DNA from: Lineus longissimus
Taxonomy: Eukaryota; Nemertea; Pilidiophora; Heteronemertea; Lineidae
NCBI RefSeq assembly: GCF_910592395.1
Contig: NC_088309.1
Span: 5,086,501-5,150,500 of the forward strand
Direction: 5' to 3'
Length of the DNA stretch: 64,000 bases
Part shown: positions 12,083-24,172 of the stretch, in pieces
How the letters are laid out: every line of letters starts with the position of its first letter
Position numbering within the stretch: position 1 is the first letter of the stretch
Notes under the pieces: model-generated
The model's input: the letters and a program-made list of their open reading frames with translations, nothing else
Databases searched by the model: none
Told to the model about the DNA's origin: nothing
Position numbers and translations under genes: made by a program

Positions 12083-14037
12083 ATGTCTTGCATAACAAGC
12101 AGCAGCAATGATTCCGACAGTGACAGTTCTAATGCTGAAGAAAATTACCGGCTTAAAGAAGCTGCCGTTGATGTGGTTCCCAATATGCTAACTTTTGAGG
12201 GTATGTGAACAACCGGCTGTACCGACGACCGGGCGTGCATCACTGCATGTTGGATGCTGCATACTCAACATAGGCCTACACCAAACTGAACCATTCATAA
12301 TTTCATACAGACTACAGTCAACAGTGGAGCTGAGGTCAGCAGGTCTGACAGCCCGTCATATGATTATAGGCAGAAGCCCTAAATATTTCATTGTTTTGCA
12401 GCTGCAAGACAGTCCAGCAACATTCATGCACAACAACATGGAACACTACCACCCTCCCTGAGGTAGGTGAAATCACATATACACATGTAATTCTAAGGGG
12501 CCAAGTTACAAAATTAGTTGTTGTTCAGTCTTTTCTGAGTACCATGTTTGGAAAGATGAGGTAATGAAATGATACTACTGTAATTCTTATGGGATATATT
12601 TTCACACTCATTTTCCATTTTGATTTGTCTTTCAGAACAACCTCTGTGGAGGTAAATGAAGATCCACATGACTTGAACACAACTCCTGAATTCAGAGCAC
12701 ATGTTGCCAAGAAACTTACACAGATCCTTGACAAGTAAGGTTCTAACTTCTTCATTGCTAGTATATTTCTTACTTCAATTTTTCTGTTATAATATGACCA
12801 ATTCGCCCTATCAACAATACATGAGTTCAGATCCTCATAATTCAGCATTGCATAAGATTTATTTTAAGTTTGTGGTGTATTCTTGTTGTAGGTCAGTTGA
12901 CGTGATCCAGACAGTTGGCGTTTCACTCGGCAGGACTTCAGAGTCTGAACAAAGCTGCAGCAAAAGCAGTGAATCAGGTGAATATTTCTAAAAATAAGTG
13001 TACCGCTCATGCTGTGAATGATGACTTGGGGTTAAAAGAGTCGGAGATGCATATCATTTGGAGACAGTCACAACCTCAGTGGAAATTAGAGAGTGTTAGT
13101 CCTACCTCCTCCAAAGATGGTTGTGGTCAGTTATTAATGTATGCCACATCCCTCTAGGACACACAATCTTAGAGGAGATAAGCGTGTGAGTCACACCATC
13201 TCTGAGTCATAAACCTGAATGGGACACATACACCCCAGATAGTTGGGCGGGGTCAATCAGTTGTACTGCAACTAGCATTTTAAGAATGTTACTGGTATCA
13301 TTTCGATCAAAGTTCCATAAACTAAGTACTTTATTATCTTTATTTCAGAAAGTCCTGGTGTGAAGCTCTTTGCAACCTCTAATCAGACTGTTGCTGCTGT
13401 GTTTGCTTCTGAAATTCCAGCCAAGAGAAAATTGAAAAGACCACCAAGCAGCTCGGACAGCAACTCTGATGAAGAAATGGCGAAATTTGCCTCGGCAGCT
13501 GTGTCAGGGAAAGACATATTGAAGCAAGCCAAGGAGACTCCTATGTGGATGAACAAAGTTGGATCAGATCGGACTGAGACTACTGGAAATAAAATTGATG
13601 AGAAAGAATTAGCTCGAAATCCAGTTGGAAATGTCAATGGTCATTCTAATGAAACAGGGACATTTCATGCTGGAGTAGAAATTAATGTTAAGAAAAAGAA
13701 GAAGAGGAAGAAGAAACTTAAGGGGGGGTCTGAAACACAATCTGCATGTAGAGGACTAGAAAGGGATACTGTGCGTTTGATAGGAAATGAAAGTGTGGCT
13801 GATAAAGACACCAAGAAAATGAAAACAAAATGTGAGTTTGCTGATGACAGTGGTTCATGTTCTGAAACTGCAGATAGTTTGAAAGTGGGTGTATTGGTGG
13901 GGGAGGATGATAGCCATAAATTTGGTGCTAAAAAGAAGCTAACATTGGACGTTGAAAGGTCAGAAAGTGCTGCATGTCACAAGAACATGTATGGTAAAAA
14001 GAAGAAATGTAAACATCGGCACAGTGAAAAAATGTGA
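12083..14037 (+). CDS. CUSTOS: protein CUSTOS
   Basis: Five coding exons: 12083-12200, 12402-12462, 12636-12734, 12892-12977 and 13349-14037 (1053 nt, 350 residues), with phases matching at every junction. The N-terminus is serine/acid rich (MSCITSSSNDSDSDSS), as in human CUSTOS (C12orf43). Exon 3 encodes the most conserved block, LNTTPEFRAHVAKKLTQILD. Exon 5 starts ESPGVKLFATS and carries the second conserved serine-rich stretch, KRPPSSSDSNSDEEMAKFAS. The C-terminal half is lysine rich, with runs such as KKKKKRKKKL and KKKKCKHRH that would act as nuclear or nucleolar localisation signals. Human CUSTOS is about 260 residues; this copy is longer in the basic tail. In Xenopus the protein acts in the nuclear envelope/nucleus and modulates Wnt/beta-catenin signalling. 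That role is family knowledge and is not shown here. Confidence 0.88.
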
Positions 14038-14051
14038 TATCCCTTATTTGT

Positions 14052-14057
14052 AATAAA
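14052..14057 (+). terminator. poly(A) signal of CUSTOS
   Basis: A perfect AATAAA lies 15 bases after the stop codon at 14035-14037, implying a very short 3' UTR. Confidence 0.6.
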
Positions 14058-15720
14058 ATATTGGATCAGAGGAAAATACTTGGTTCTTGTTTGTTTTGTG
14101 TGATCCTGCATGTATGTCTTCCCAAGTTTTATGCAATGTAACTGGAAAAACCTATCCAGACATACATGTAACCAGCACTTTGCAATGTACTCCGCCTCTC
14201 AATACGAGGTAGGAGTATAAAAATGGAGAAGACCTTGTCTTTCATTCAGTTCAGAATGGTTGTGACTGTACATGTTATACATGGATGTTCAGCTGTGAAA
14301 CTTCATCGGTGGCTATTCCCCAGTTTCATGTGTCACAATGAGTCATTTGTGTTGTGTTGGGACAAGATCATTCACCCAAAACACACACACAGCTGTGTAT
14401 CCAGATTGTTCCCCTACAATTTTGTACCAACAAAGAAAAAACTTAACAATTTGCTTGTACACATCATATTTACAATTTATTTTCCAGACAATTAGTCACT
14501 GCCAGTTTTAATTGCTACAACAACACAGATGAGACTCAAATGCCAGTTAAATTATTCGCAAAAATCCCATCCCTAAATTGCTAAGATCCATAACAAATTG
14601 GGCACTCATTTTCAAGGATTATGAAAATTGAACCATAACCACCAGTATACGCAACTCAACACAATCTTTGTGCTGATTTAACTATTAAATGAGCAAATGT
14701 GATCTGGCTACCACACACAAATACATCTGTAGCTGGTCATCGCGATGACCAAACATTTATTTTGTAAACCTGTCCTAATTCATCTGCATATAGCTAATTT
14801 ATGTGTGACGAGGCAAAAACTAGTACAAATCACGATATGAACAGCCTCAAATTAACATTTATATCACACTGCACACACTGTGATTAATAAACTTTGAAAA
14901 AAGGACTGCTTGATACAAAGCAACTCATAACTCATTAAATACCAACACTTTACCTCTGAAACTTATAATTATTTTCACCCTTAACCCTACTAAATGCAAG
15001 CACCACCAGCATTTCAGTTAATAAAGTCCTCCTTCTTCAATAATGAATGCACAAAATAATGACAAACTAATGCCAAAATATTTTAAAGAATGACCCATAA
15101 CCTACAAGGACATAAAGATCGGATATTAGTTAGATACTATGAGACAAACAGAAAAGAATTACGGTAAATTGATACAGACCAAGAGGAATTTTGACCCCTA
15201 GCATAACTCAACAATGGCACACACAAGTAGTTCTTCCCTGCACCGCAAGCCAACTTTGTTACTTGAATTTGTCAAATTGTATCAAATTGATAACAAATAC
15301 CTTGTACTTGTACTCTAAGTGGACAAACACCGATAATCCTGCAAAAAATTCTTCCTTGACATCAAATGCTTTGAGTACAGGCCATGCTAAGTTATTAGGC
15401 CACATTCTTCAAATAAAGTACATTTCCATATAAACTAAAAAAAATCCTGATTTGTGAGGGCTGATGGCCGTACAACATCACACCACATATTTTCAGTCCT
15501 CCGTGTACCACACCCTGGTTGTGGTACCACATAAATCCAGTTCCATTCAAGATATCACACAGTCACCATTTCATCGAAGTCCTCTGGACTCCTCAGTACA
15601 AGATTCTCACACAGTCAACCCACATCCTTTTCCAACTCCACAGCACATGGCTCCTCACATGGCTCCCCTTAGCAGAGATTGCTGATCCTATCACAGTCAT
15701 CATATGCCCTATTCTCGCAC
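14058..15720. other. tail-to-tail intergenic region and TMEM248 3' UTR
   Basis: Non-coding AT-rich sequence. On the minus strand AATAAA (plus-strand TTTATT at 14476-14481) could end the TMEM248 transcript about 1.2 kb after its stop, leaving roughly 0.4 kb between the two convergent genes. I see no coding exon or RNA gene. Confidence 0.45.
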
Positions 15721-18250
15721 CTATAATGCAGTAGACGAATGCTCTTCATCCTGGAACAACAAGAATTGATAATATGAAGTTTTGTTTAGGGTGAGGAATG
15801 AACTACCTAAGAAAGGAAAGTAAGGAACAGACAATACAATCAAGCTAAGATGAAGGTGAGTGATTAATTGGTGGCAAAACCTTCTGTAAATGTCCCTTTG
15901 TGGAAAATACTAAATGTTTCTTCATGCAGATGAACAACAATTTGGCTCTTTATAAAAGGCCTACTGAATCCTAACATGAAATAGGTTATTGAAATAAAAA
16001 ATAGTTACCTCTCTGGGCACTAATTGGTACTTTGGTTTGGATGGTCTTCCCTTCAGGAGGGCATAGCAGAACATTGTCACCACCATCACAAATAGGAAGT
16101 AACTCGTATGCATGAGATGGAGGTTGATCAACGAGCGATCATGCTGAAATCAACAATTACACTTACATTCAATGTTCTTATCTCAGACCCCAATATTCAA
16201 CAGACTGAACCAATGTTAGAATAAAGTTATCACCCTCATACTAGCCAGGAAAGCTTGGCAGATTAAGCAAACAGGAATGGTCAATGTAAAACATCAACAA
16301 TCATTGTGGCCTGAGACTGCTATTACCCATCTCGACAATATACTTCTGTGGAAGGTACAAATATCAGAACTTGGTCTTCCAACTAGTATGTACTTTTCAT
16401 ACATGACATATCGAATGTAACACTTTTTATTCTCACTTACCAAAGAAAGCATAACAGTGAGTGTTGGATTCAAATCATAGTGTACTCGTATCTTTGTTTG
16501 CGATTTACATCTGTAGTAGTTGAAGAAGGACAGGTCTTTGTGGGCCTCGAGATGGGCATGGTATTCAACCCCCGTCTCATTCACACCATAGCAACCAAGA
16601 GGTTTCCTGAAAAAAAACCTCACTGGTTATGAAATAGGCTAGCTGCACCTGTATCAATGTCTATGTCTTACATTGTATATGCCCTTTTGTATAGTCCCAG
16701 GGTCAAAGATGAGGGTTAGTGTCATACAGTGGCCTACTTAGCTACAGAATTTTATTCAAATGGGGAGTGATCTACCAACCTGGTGACAGGAAAAACTGAC
16801 GGTGCAGCTTGAAAGTTCACGCATGTGTAAATTTGAACAGGATCACATTTCCCCTCTTTATCACATTTGGTAGAGTTCCAGTCGAATGGCAAGGCGAACG
16901 TGATGTTCACTTCTTGATTCAAGGCTGCACCTACAATATAACAAGTTCGTTTAGTATCCTGTATCATTCACCACTGCCAGTACCTCAGGAAGCTCTATCA
17001 TTTCCTCGAAGTTAAATCCAAGATGGCTGTCTATGTGGACAGTTGTTTTAATAGAAAACAACAATACAGCTCTCTTATCTTACAGACCCACCCAAATGTC
17101 TCCTATAAGGACATATCTCAAATCATTTTTTATGTACATTACAATGTAACTGAAAGTTCTTTAAGATTAAAAGCAACCTGTTCGCTTCCAAATAACTTAC
17201 CACGAAGACCTAATTGATCTCCAGTGACTGTTCCATATAAATGTGTCACATTGTGAGGAATGCGAAGAAAGTCTGATGAAGGATGTATCGTTATAAGTAG
17301 CGACACAGAGTAATTCCTGAAAGAGGAAGATTATACTTAGTGGAGTTCTCTAGAAGTAGAATAAGCAGGTTATGTAGAGAGGCAAGAGGTACACAGATTC
17401 TGTGGTCCATTAATACCAACAACTCCACATACATGTATTAATGATGACACAACTGCTGTCTCAGTGTTCTCCACTATAAATTTCTTTGACACCCTTTTTT
17501 ATCAATTACTCATCACTTTGGTATCATCAAAAAGCATTCCATTTCCATTTCAACATGTCTGATCAGGAACCGCACAACTGCAGACTCACCTGGTATTTTC
17601 AAAGATAATATCAGAAGTTCGATTTTCTTCGGTAGCATTAGCATTGGCAGGTTTGTTCTGGACGACTAGCTGCTTATTCGCATGTTTATCAGCTGCACCT
17701 TTTATGACGACATCAACCTTCTCTGGAGTTTTTTCTGTGACCTGTGGTGGACTGTTTGGATCTGTTGCATTGCCAGTGACACAGAACTGGAGTTCAGAAA
17801 AGCTTTCTAGGAAAACGTTCCAATCCTAAATTAAAATAAATTTATTGAACGTTTACATATTAGTAATAAAAACAAGAAATTTGATTGATACTTTTGTAAA
17901 AAGCAGTTCCATTGAATAGTTCCATTGGTTATATTGGCTGTTCCTGGTAAATTATAAATAGCGAAAATAAGTTATGGATCTCTTACAATACATTACAGTT
18001 TTGGTCATTCCTAAAACAAAATCAGATAAAACAGAACCTTGGCCTTGAGGCCTAGGTCAGTAGGTGTATGATCTACTTCTGTTGGTCGGCTCACCTGTGA
18101 CAAGTCATGATTCTTGATTTCATTTACTTTTATTATATATGCTAGCGATACCAATATGATGGCAAAAGCACTCATGCAGATCATGAAGATCATGAGAGGA
18201 GGACGATTGGTTGCAAAACTCTTCAGGTTCTCTATTGGTGTCAGCTTCAT
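15721..18250 (-). CDS. TMEM248: transmembrane protein 248
   Basis: Seven coding exons 5'-3': 18250-18095, 17825-17590, 17316-17201, 16930-16780, 16606-16441, 16143-16009 and 15750-15721 (990 nt, 329 residues; human about 314). The N-terminal PIENLKSFATNRPPLMIFMI matches TMEM248 and enters membrane helix 1 (about 20-41). A large luminal/extracellular part with several N-glycosylation sites follows, including DQLGLRG, EVNITFALP and SVFPVTR. The block HDRSLINLHLMHTSYFLF (from residue 276) leads into helix 2 (about 288-307), and the tail KGRPSKPKYQLVPRE is cytosolic. The start exon is preceded by an acceptor at 18257-18258, so at least one non-coding 5' exon lies upstream. The biochemical function is not established for the family. 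The last exon (DEEHSSTAL, stop) rests on splice signals and phase only. Confidence 0.88.
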
Positions 18251-18448
18251 CTTGACCTAAAAAGAAAAGATTGAAATACAATGCCAATGGTGTTGGTCTT
18301 GGTGTTATTTCCAGAGCAGAGCCAGTTTTATCTTTCTCTGCTAGCACAGCAGTGAAGGGGACCGATGAATGCACAAAGATGAAAGAGCACTGGCAGGGCC
18401 CAGCAGGCAAGGCAAAGTCAAGTTGAATGTTGAGTCTTTTAAAATTTG

Positions 18449-18535
18449 TTTTGACTCATAATTCTGCATTTATTGCAGTGCACAGTGCATGAAATGCATT
18501 GTATGCATGCACTGCAGTACAAAATCAAGTCAAAA
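18449..18535. repeat. imperfect inverted repeat (hairpin)
   Basis: TTTTGACT at 18449-18456 pairs with AGTCAAAA at 18528-18535, and inside it GCAGTGC (from about 18475) pairs with GCACTGC (about 18509-18515). The loop region holds repeated ATGCAT motifs. It may be a small foldback element relic or an extruding hairpin. Confidence 0.4.
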
Positions 18536-18863
18536 GATGCAGCAAGTTTTGTTTCACTTTCAAAGCCGAATTAAACAGGTTTTTACCTTGACTTTAAATT
18601 GCAACTGATAGAGAGAGCTAAAAATTCTTTATACCATGATCAAAATGGCAAATATTCAGGCGAAATCAATAAATATACATGATATTTTCAGTCAAAATTC
18701 TAAATTTTTCTACTGGGAAGCCATTTTGACGTTCAACGTCGCAACCTCGAACCCAGGCAATAAAAAGCGCCGTGTAGTGGGGAAAAGAAGAACTAATTGG
18801 CGGGCAATTCCACATGCGGGGTGAACACAGCGAATGGAACAGCAGACTAATGAATATTTACGT

Positions 18864-18871
18864 ATGCAAAT
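18864..18871 (+). promoter_or_regulatory. octamer motif ATGCAAAT
   Basis: A perfect POU/Oct-factor octamer lies 180 bases upstream of the MNT start codon and 6 bases from a CACGTG E-box. Occupancy is inferred only. Confidence 0.35.
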
Positions 18872-18876
18872 TAACC

Positions 18877-18882
18877 CACGTG
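18877..18882 (+). promoter_or_regulatory. canonical E-box CACGTG
   Basis: CACGTG is the class-B bHLHZip site bound by MYC/MAX, MXD/MAX and MNT/MAX. It lies 169 bases before the MNT start codon, in the shared promoter, so MNT could regulate itself. This is an inference. Confidence 0.4.
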
Positions 18883-19050
18883 TTCACTTATTTCGCAGCG
18901 TTGGTCTGTTTTGATCAATCTACGCCATCTTCGGGGAGACCCTAATTTCAATTCACTTTTATTCCTTTTTCGTTGCGAACTTCAGCTAAATTTATGAAGA
19001 TCCTGTGAGCCAAAGGTCTCAACTTCCCACTGAACCGCTCGCTTTGTGAC

Positions 19051-22000
19051 ATGAGTCTGTCAACGTTGTTGGAAGCCGCAGAGTTCTTGGACGATGGAAC
19101 ACCAACACGTGGTAAGTTTTCGAAGACAACAGTGTGGACATTATGGTTTTCCGCAGTACGTCGTCAATGGTTTTCTGTCGTGTTTTGTGCTCCGATTTCG
19201 GGTGATTTAGATGATAGGATTGCTCTGTGTATTTGGTCATTCCAATATGTGGTGAATAAGCTGTTTGCCCATGGTTTTATGTGGCTTTTTCTTCTCAGAA
19301 AAGTGGGATATGTTTCTGGTGTTCTGTCGTTCGTGTGGTTGTGTGCCGAGCAACGCCCCGGACTCGCCGGTTCATCTCGTCTATCATGTTTTTCAGATGA
19401 GAAATCTCCAGATTTTCATCCTTACGCCAAGACAAGCCGTCACTCCCGTAAGCGCAAGTCTTCAATTCTGAATAACAACGAGGCGAACGACGAGGAAATG
19501 TCTGAAGACGGCGGAGAAAAGAGACGAGCGGGAGGGTAAGTGTGTGGGTTCTTATATTGTGCATGTGACCTGTCCACGCCATGCTTGACGCTAATGTTTC
19601 TATTTTTAGAACAGGTCACGCTTTCGCATTTTCCGGCTTGATTGCCGATATATTTTGATTTGAGGGCTTCCTTGTCAATCTAAGTGTATCAATTCACACT
19701 TTTGCAGGGCTGGGACCAGAGAGGTACACAACAAACTAGAGAAAAACCGGTAAGAATGTTAAGGATTCGTGAGCTCATTTGCATAATTTATTTGATGACG
19801 CGATTGGGGATTCGAAAGCGAGGCATCATTTGTAAACAGAGACCATGCTTTGTCTGAACACACATGGCCTGGATCTTTGACAAGATAGTGGAAGTTTTAA
19901 ATGAATGAGTTCTGAAGGCAGAAGGCATCATCCTGCATCAGATATAACACTAACAGATTATAGTGACACTCAGTTATTATAGTATTGATACTTCCATGGA
20001 TTTGGTTGCCACATGTCAGTATTATTCATTTATTGGCTCTTTGCCAAATTCTGTTGTCACTGGGAAACTGACACCTCCGCATGCTCGGTCTTATCAGCAG
20101 TAATAAACGGTTGGTCTCAATAAATCATACATGTAGTCATTTTGCTCTTTTTATGCAAATCAATACAAGCTAGTATTGGTATTTTGAATGGCTGCAGAGG
20201 CTGCACAGTCTGTAGCCTAGGCCTTCTGAATTGTTGATAAAGAAGTCCCTGGAATTCTGATTGGACTGTTTCAGTTATGTGCAATTTTCGTAAATATTTT
20301 GGTTCTTATTTCAGACGAGCACATCTGAAAGAATGCTTTGAACTTCTGAAAGAACACATTCCAAGCATGGAGGACAAGAAGATCTCCAATCTAGCTATCC
20401 TGAGGAGCTCCCTTAGGTACATCCAGGTATGTCTTTTAAGAGCAATGAGTCGACCGAGCCTGGCAAATTTCTTGAATTCTGTTTTGGTGACACACACTAT
20501 AGCTCTTTGTTGATTTGAAATTGTTCTCAGCAGTTGTTGGTGATCAATCAGGGGAATGAAAATAACATATGGAATAGCCATATCGACAAATTTATCCAAT
20601 CAAGAGCTTGACGACTTAACAAGGCAGTCACATGTGACCAACAAGGAAGACATGATTCCCCAAGATTATTGCCCCAGTTCTTTGGCTCTTCCTTGATGTG
20701 CAATTCAGAGTGTGCCAAATCGGAGCTAATATATGATGAAAACCATCACTAATGTCAAATGAGTCTTAATAGGCATTCTTCATTGTCAAGGTGCATTGGC
20801 ATGTTGACCCAGTCTAGTCTCTAGCCCGACTTCAGCATTGGATATTTAATGAGCCATGCTGATATAATCTGACCAATGAAGTATTTGCAGGTCTAATTAT
20901 GGGTGTGGCTTATGTTGACACTTGCATAATGCTTTTATACCCAGTCAATGGTCATGCGTCATTGTCTGGGTTTAACAAAAAGATAATTGGCAAAATAGTG
21001 AAAATTTTAACTACATAGTCCTATTTATTTACATTATTGAATCAAAAGAAGATGTACTCTCAAAATGAGAGAGCTGGGGTAAAAGTTGTGACTCGACATT
21101 TCTGTGATTGTTTCAAGATTGAGAGAACTTTTTGGATGTCTAGCCTAGCAAAGTTACTGATGGTTGGAAACACTTTGGAACTCCTCCATTGCAATGGTTT
21201 TGACATCTTTGTAATGGATAATTTCAGATTTTGAAGAGGAAAGAAAAGGAGTTTGAGCAGGATATGCAGCGTCTTGCTGGAGAAAAAATCCGCTACCAAG
21301 AGAATATTCTCACCCTAAAACGAGATCTTCAGCAGTTGAATATCGACTTTGACTTGAATAGTTTTGTTCAGGCAGTTGCTGATCAGGAGCGTGATACCAA
21401 TTCAACATCTACTGCATCAGGTAGGGCCTAATGGGAGTGATTTTTCCACCGTGACGGGACAAACTGAACTACGCTCTCCCTTACCAGGTTGATGTCTAAT
21501 GGCGTCGATTACAAAATGCAGACCAAACTTTGAGGACAATACATATGTTACTTATCCTCAACTTTGTTATCTGCTTGAGGAGATATAAACTGCATATCTA
21601 CTATTTGTTGAGATAAAAGTTGAACATCAATAACCAAATTCTTAATCTCATTTCAAAGTGTGTCTTCCATGTAAAGAATTTCAGTTGACCTAAACGTAAA
21701 TTATCTATCTTGCAGAAGGTTGCAGTCCAATTGTAAGTGAAGATGAGGATTCAGGAAACCTCAAGCGGAAAACCCCTTCAAAGAGTACACCCACATTCTA
21801 TACCACTGGCTTTTCATCTTCTGCAAGTGGCATTTCCAAGTCGGTCACTAGCACAGCACTAACAACAGGTGGGTATCTCAGTATTCTCACTCTTTTCCGT
21901 AGAATTTCTAGAATATGGATGCAAAAGATGGCATTTTGTGCCTTTGTACATAATCATACATTCATTTTCCTTCTTCTATGAACAAATAACAATGGGTCTG

Positions 22001-23532
22001 ATCTCATGTATTTTATATTAGTCACATCAACTGTTACCATATCATGACTTCAGTGATTTTATAGAGTTTTGCTCTTTTCAGTGACAAAGACCACTGCTAG
22101 TATTGGTGCAGTACCAGTGACATCACAACAAACGGTGAAAACTCAGGTGGCTCAGTTATTACAGCGCCAGATTTCCCAGAGAGCACAGGCACAACAACAG
22201 CAGCAGAAGCAACAGCAATTACCTGCCATACAACCTGGACCAGGACCAGGACCAGGTAAGATAACCAATGTAATGGGCATGGCCTAGATGTTGTGTATGT
22301 CTTTGTACTTAAGAAGGCTTGTGGTGTTATAGTGATGTTAAATAAAACACGACCTCTGAATTTATTGTTCTCATTCTGTTATTTCAGCGGTTATAACTCT
22401 ACCGAATCCAGGAGCACCACCTCACTTGACCATTCCAGCATCTTCAGTGCGGATACCTTTTCACATCCAGGAAGTCATCGCAAAGGCTATAGCAGCGGGT
22501 GAATCCGTACAAGTAGCGGCCTCAGCAACGGGTGAAACGGTACAAGTTGGACCAGCAGCAACGGTTGAAATGGTACAAGTAGCACCCTCAGCAACAGGAG
22601 AAACGGTACATTTAGCGCCCTCAGGAACAATAACTAAAGCTCCAGTTACGACTAGTACTGCGTTAATGACAGGCACAACAACGGCATCTGCCGTTCCTGT
22701 GCAAGTACCATGGCAAATAAAGACAGAACCTGGGATACAGTTACCAATGCAGATTCAAACCAATCCAAGAGTACAGGCACCGCTGCAAAATAAGACTGAA
22801 TCCGGGTTAACGAACACTGCTTCAGTTGTGAAGCCAGGACCTGGTGTTTTTACCCTGGTGGCACACAATCCTGTGAAACTGGAATCACAACCTGTGACAA
22901 CTCAAGTCAGTACTGTTGGGACACCAGTTACCATGTTGTCGACAGCACAGGTTGCCGGTATCACTTCACAGGCAGCTAGTAATCCGACAAGCACTTTGAA
23001 GCAGATCTTGGCTCCTGGGACGCAGATCCTCACGCCTGGGAACCATCTTTCCGCCATCAGTCAGATGGTCCAACAGGCAATAGCACAGCAACAGCTACAA
23101 CAACAACAGCAGCACAGTTCCATCAAGACGAGTCCTGGCTCACAAACTGTGGCTGGGACGAATCAGGTGATTGCTACTCTACCACAAGGACTGACTTCTG
23201 TGTCCAATATGGGCAACTTGACACAGTTCCTTGCACCAATTACTGTCATGACACCAACAATGGTTCAGCTCAACCAGAACACTTCACAGCCACAACTTAA
23301 TAATGTGCAGTCATTCATCAAAACTGTGGGAGGAATTCCAACGCTCATTCAACAGCCATTCTTACAAGGAATACAACAGGTTGGTGGGCAGGTTTTCAAG
23401 CCGGTCATTATGGTCACCATGCCAACGGTTGTTGCAGCAAATGTAGCCAGCCCTGCTGTGACAAGTATTCCTTCATCAAGTGCTCCTTCGACAGTGCAGC
23501 TGGCTGTATCAGTCCCAAGGACCACATCATGA
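19051..23532 (+). CDS. MNT: MAX-binding bHLH-zip repressor MNT
   Basis: Eight coding exons: 19051-19111, 19397-19535, 19708-19749, 20315-20426, 21228-21420, 21716-21868, 22082-22255 and 22388-23532 (2019 nt, 672 residues; human MNT about 582). The N-terminus SLSTLLEAAEFLD (2-14) is a SIN3-interaction helix of the MXD/MNT type. Then come GTREVHNKLEKNRRAHLKEC and a bHLH domain (about 72-120) with the E-box-reading triad H74, E78, R82. A leucine zipper follows (about 119-165). The distal part is rich in Q, T, P and V, with Q runs and an 11-residue repeat. Near the C-terminus FKPVIMVTMP resembles the conserved MNT block VTMVTMP. MNT pairs with MAX at CACGTG sites, recruits SIN3-HDAC and antagonises MYC. 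Exon 3 is only 42 nt and splits the basic region. The long final exon runs to the stop, and the 3' UTR probably extends to about 25.4 kb. Confidence 0.92.
22507..22638 (+). repeat. in-frame 33-bp tandem repeat in MNT exon 8
   Basis: Four copies of a 33-base unit start at 22507, 22540, 22573 and 22606. They encode 11-residue units of the form VQVAxSATGET, with the last copy diverged. The repeat lies in the low-complexity region after the leucine zipper. Confidence 0.8.
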
Positions 23533-23952
23533 TGGAACCACATTTTGCTTGTAAATACTGCTTCTCTCTGTAACCATTGGGATGCCTCTCACTGCATCGA
23601 TCATGAAAACGTTGGCACTAATGTATTTTATTTGCACAGTATGTGGACTGCAGCTCATTTGAGTCTCTACCCTGTATTAACATATATTATCTATCATGTA
23701 CTGCAGAACTAAGCTGGGCCAATCTTCCTGTACTAGCAAGTGTGGATTTAATCTCCAATCTGTACTTAGTGCTAGCTATAGTTGCTTTGTATCATAATCC
23801 TGAGCTGTTCCGAACAATATTTTGTCTTCGTAATCTTTTCATCCAAAGTCTGTGATAATGCTCTAGGAGATCCATCTCTAAATGTGGATGTTTGTTACTG
23901 CTACATGTAGGCATTCAACCATATTCAACATATAGTATTCTGTTGTACGTTG

Positions 23953-24172
23953 TTAAAGGGGGACTATGGACAGGAATCACCGAGATAAAATGGTCATCTT
24001 CATCTTACAATGCACAGGTAGGAGCCTGGGTTGTGTTTGATTCAGCATGAAACATATTCTCCATTGATTCAGCATGAAACATATTCGCTGTACTGTCAGA
24101 TTGGAGTGGCCCCTTTTGGCAACTCCTTGTAAATTAATTTGAACCTGGCTGCTGCCCATTGACTTCCTTTAA
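23953..24172. mobile_element. TTAA-bounded MITE
   Basis: The left end TTAAAGGGGGACTATGGACA pairs with the right end, which reads on the minus strand as TTAAAGGAAGTCAATGGGCA. Both ends carry TTAA. There is no open frame, so this is a non-autonomous element. It shares ends with the element at 27606-27766. A TTAA target suggests piggyBac-type mobilisation, but that is an inference. Confidence 0.6.
24037..24090. repeat. 27-bp tandem duplication inside the MITE
   Basis: TTGATTCAGCATGAAACATA begins at 24037 and again at 24064, a simple two-copy duplication within the mini-element. Confidence 0.75.

Larger units (their letters stand above)
18257..19050. promoter_or_regulatory. bidirectional promoter region of TMEM248 and MNT
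   Basis: About 0.8 kb separates the TMEM248 coding exon from the MNT start codon. The part near 18720-19020 is less AT-rich than the surroundings and has ATTGGCGGG (inverted CCAAT fused to a GC/E2F-like core, 18796-18804), an octamer at 18864-18871 and an E-box at 18877-18882. The untranslated first exons of both genes must lie here. Confidence 0.5.
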
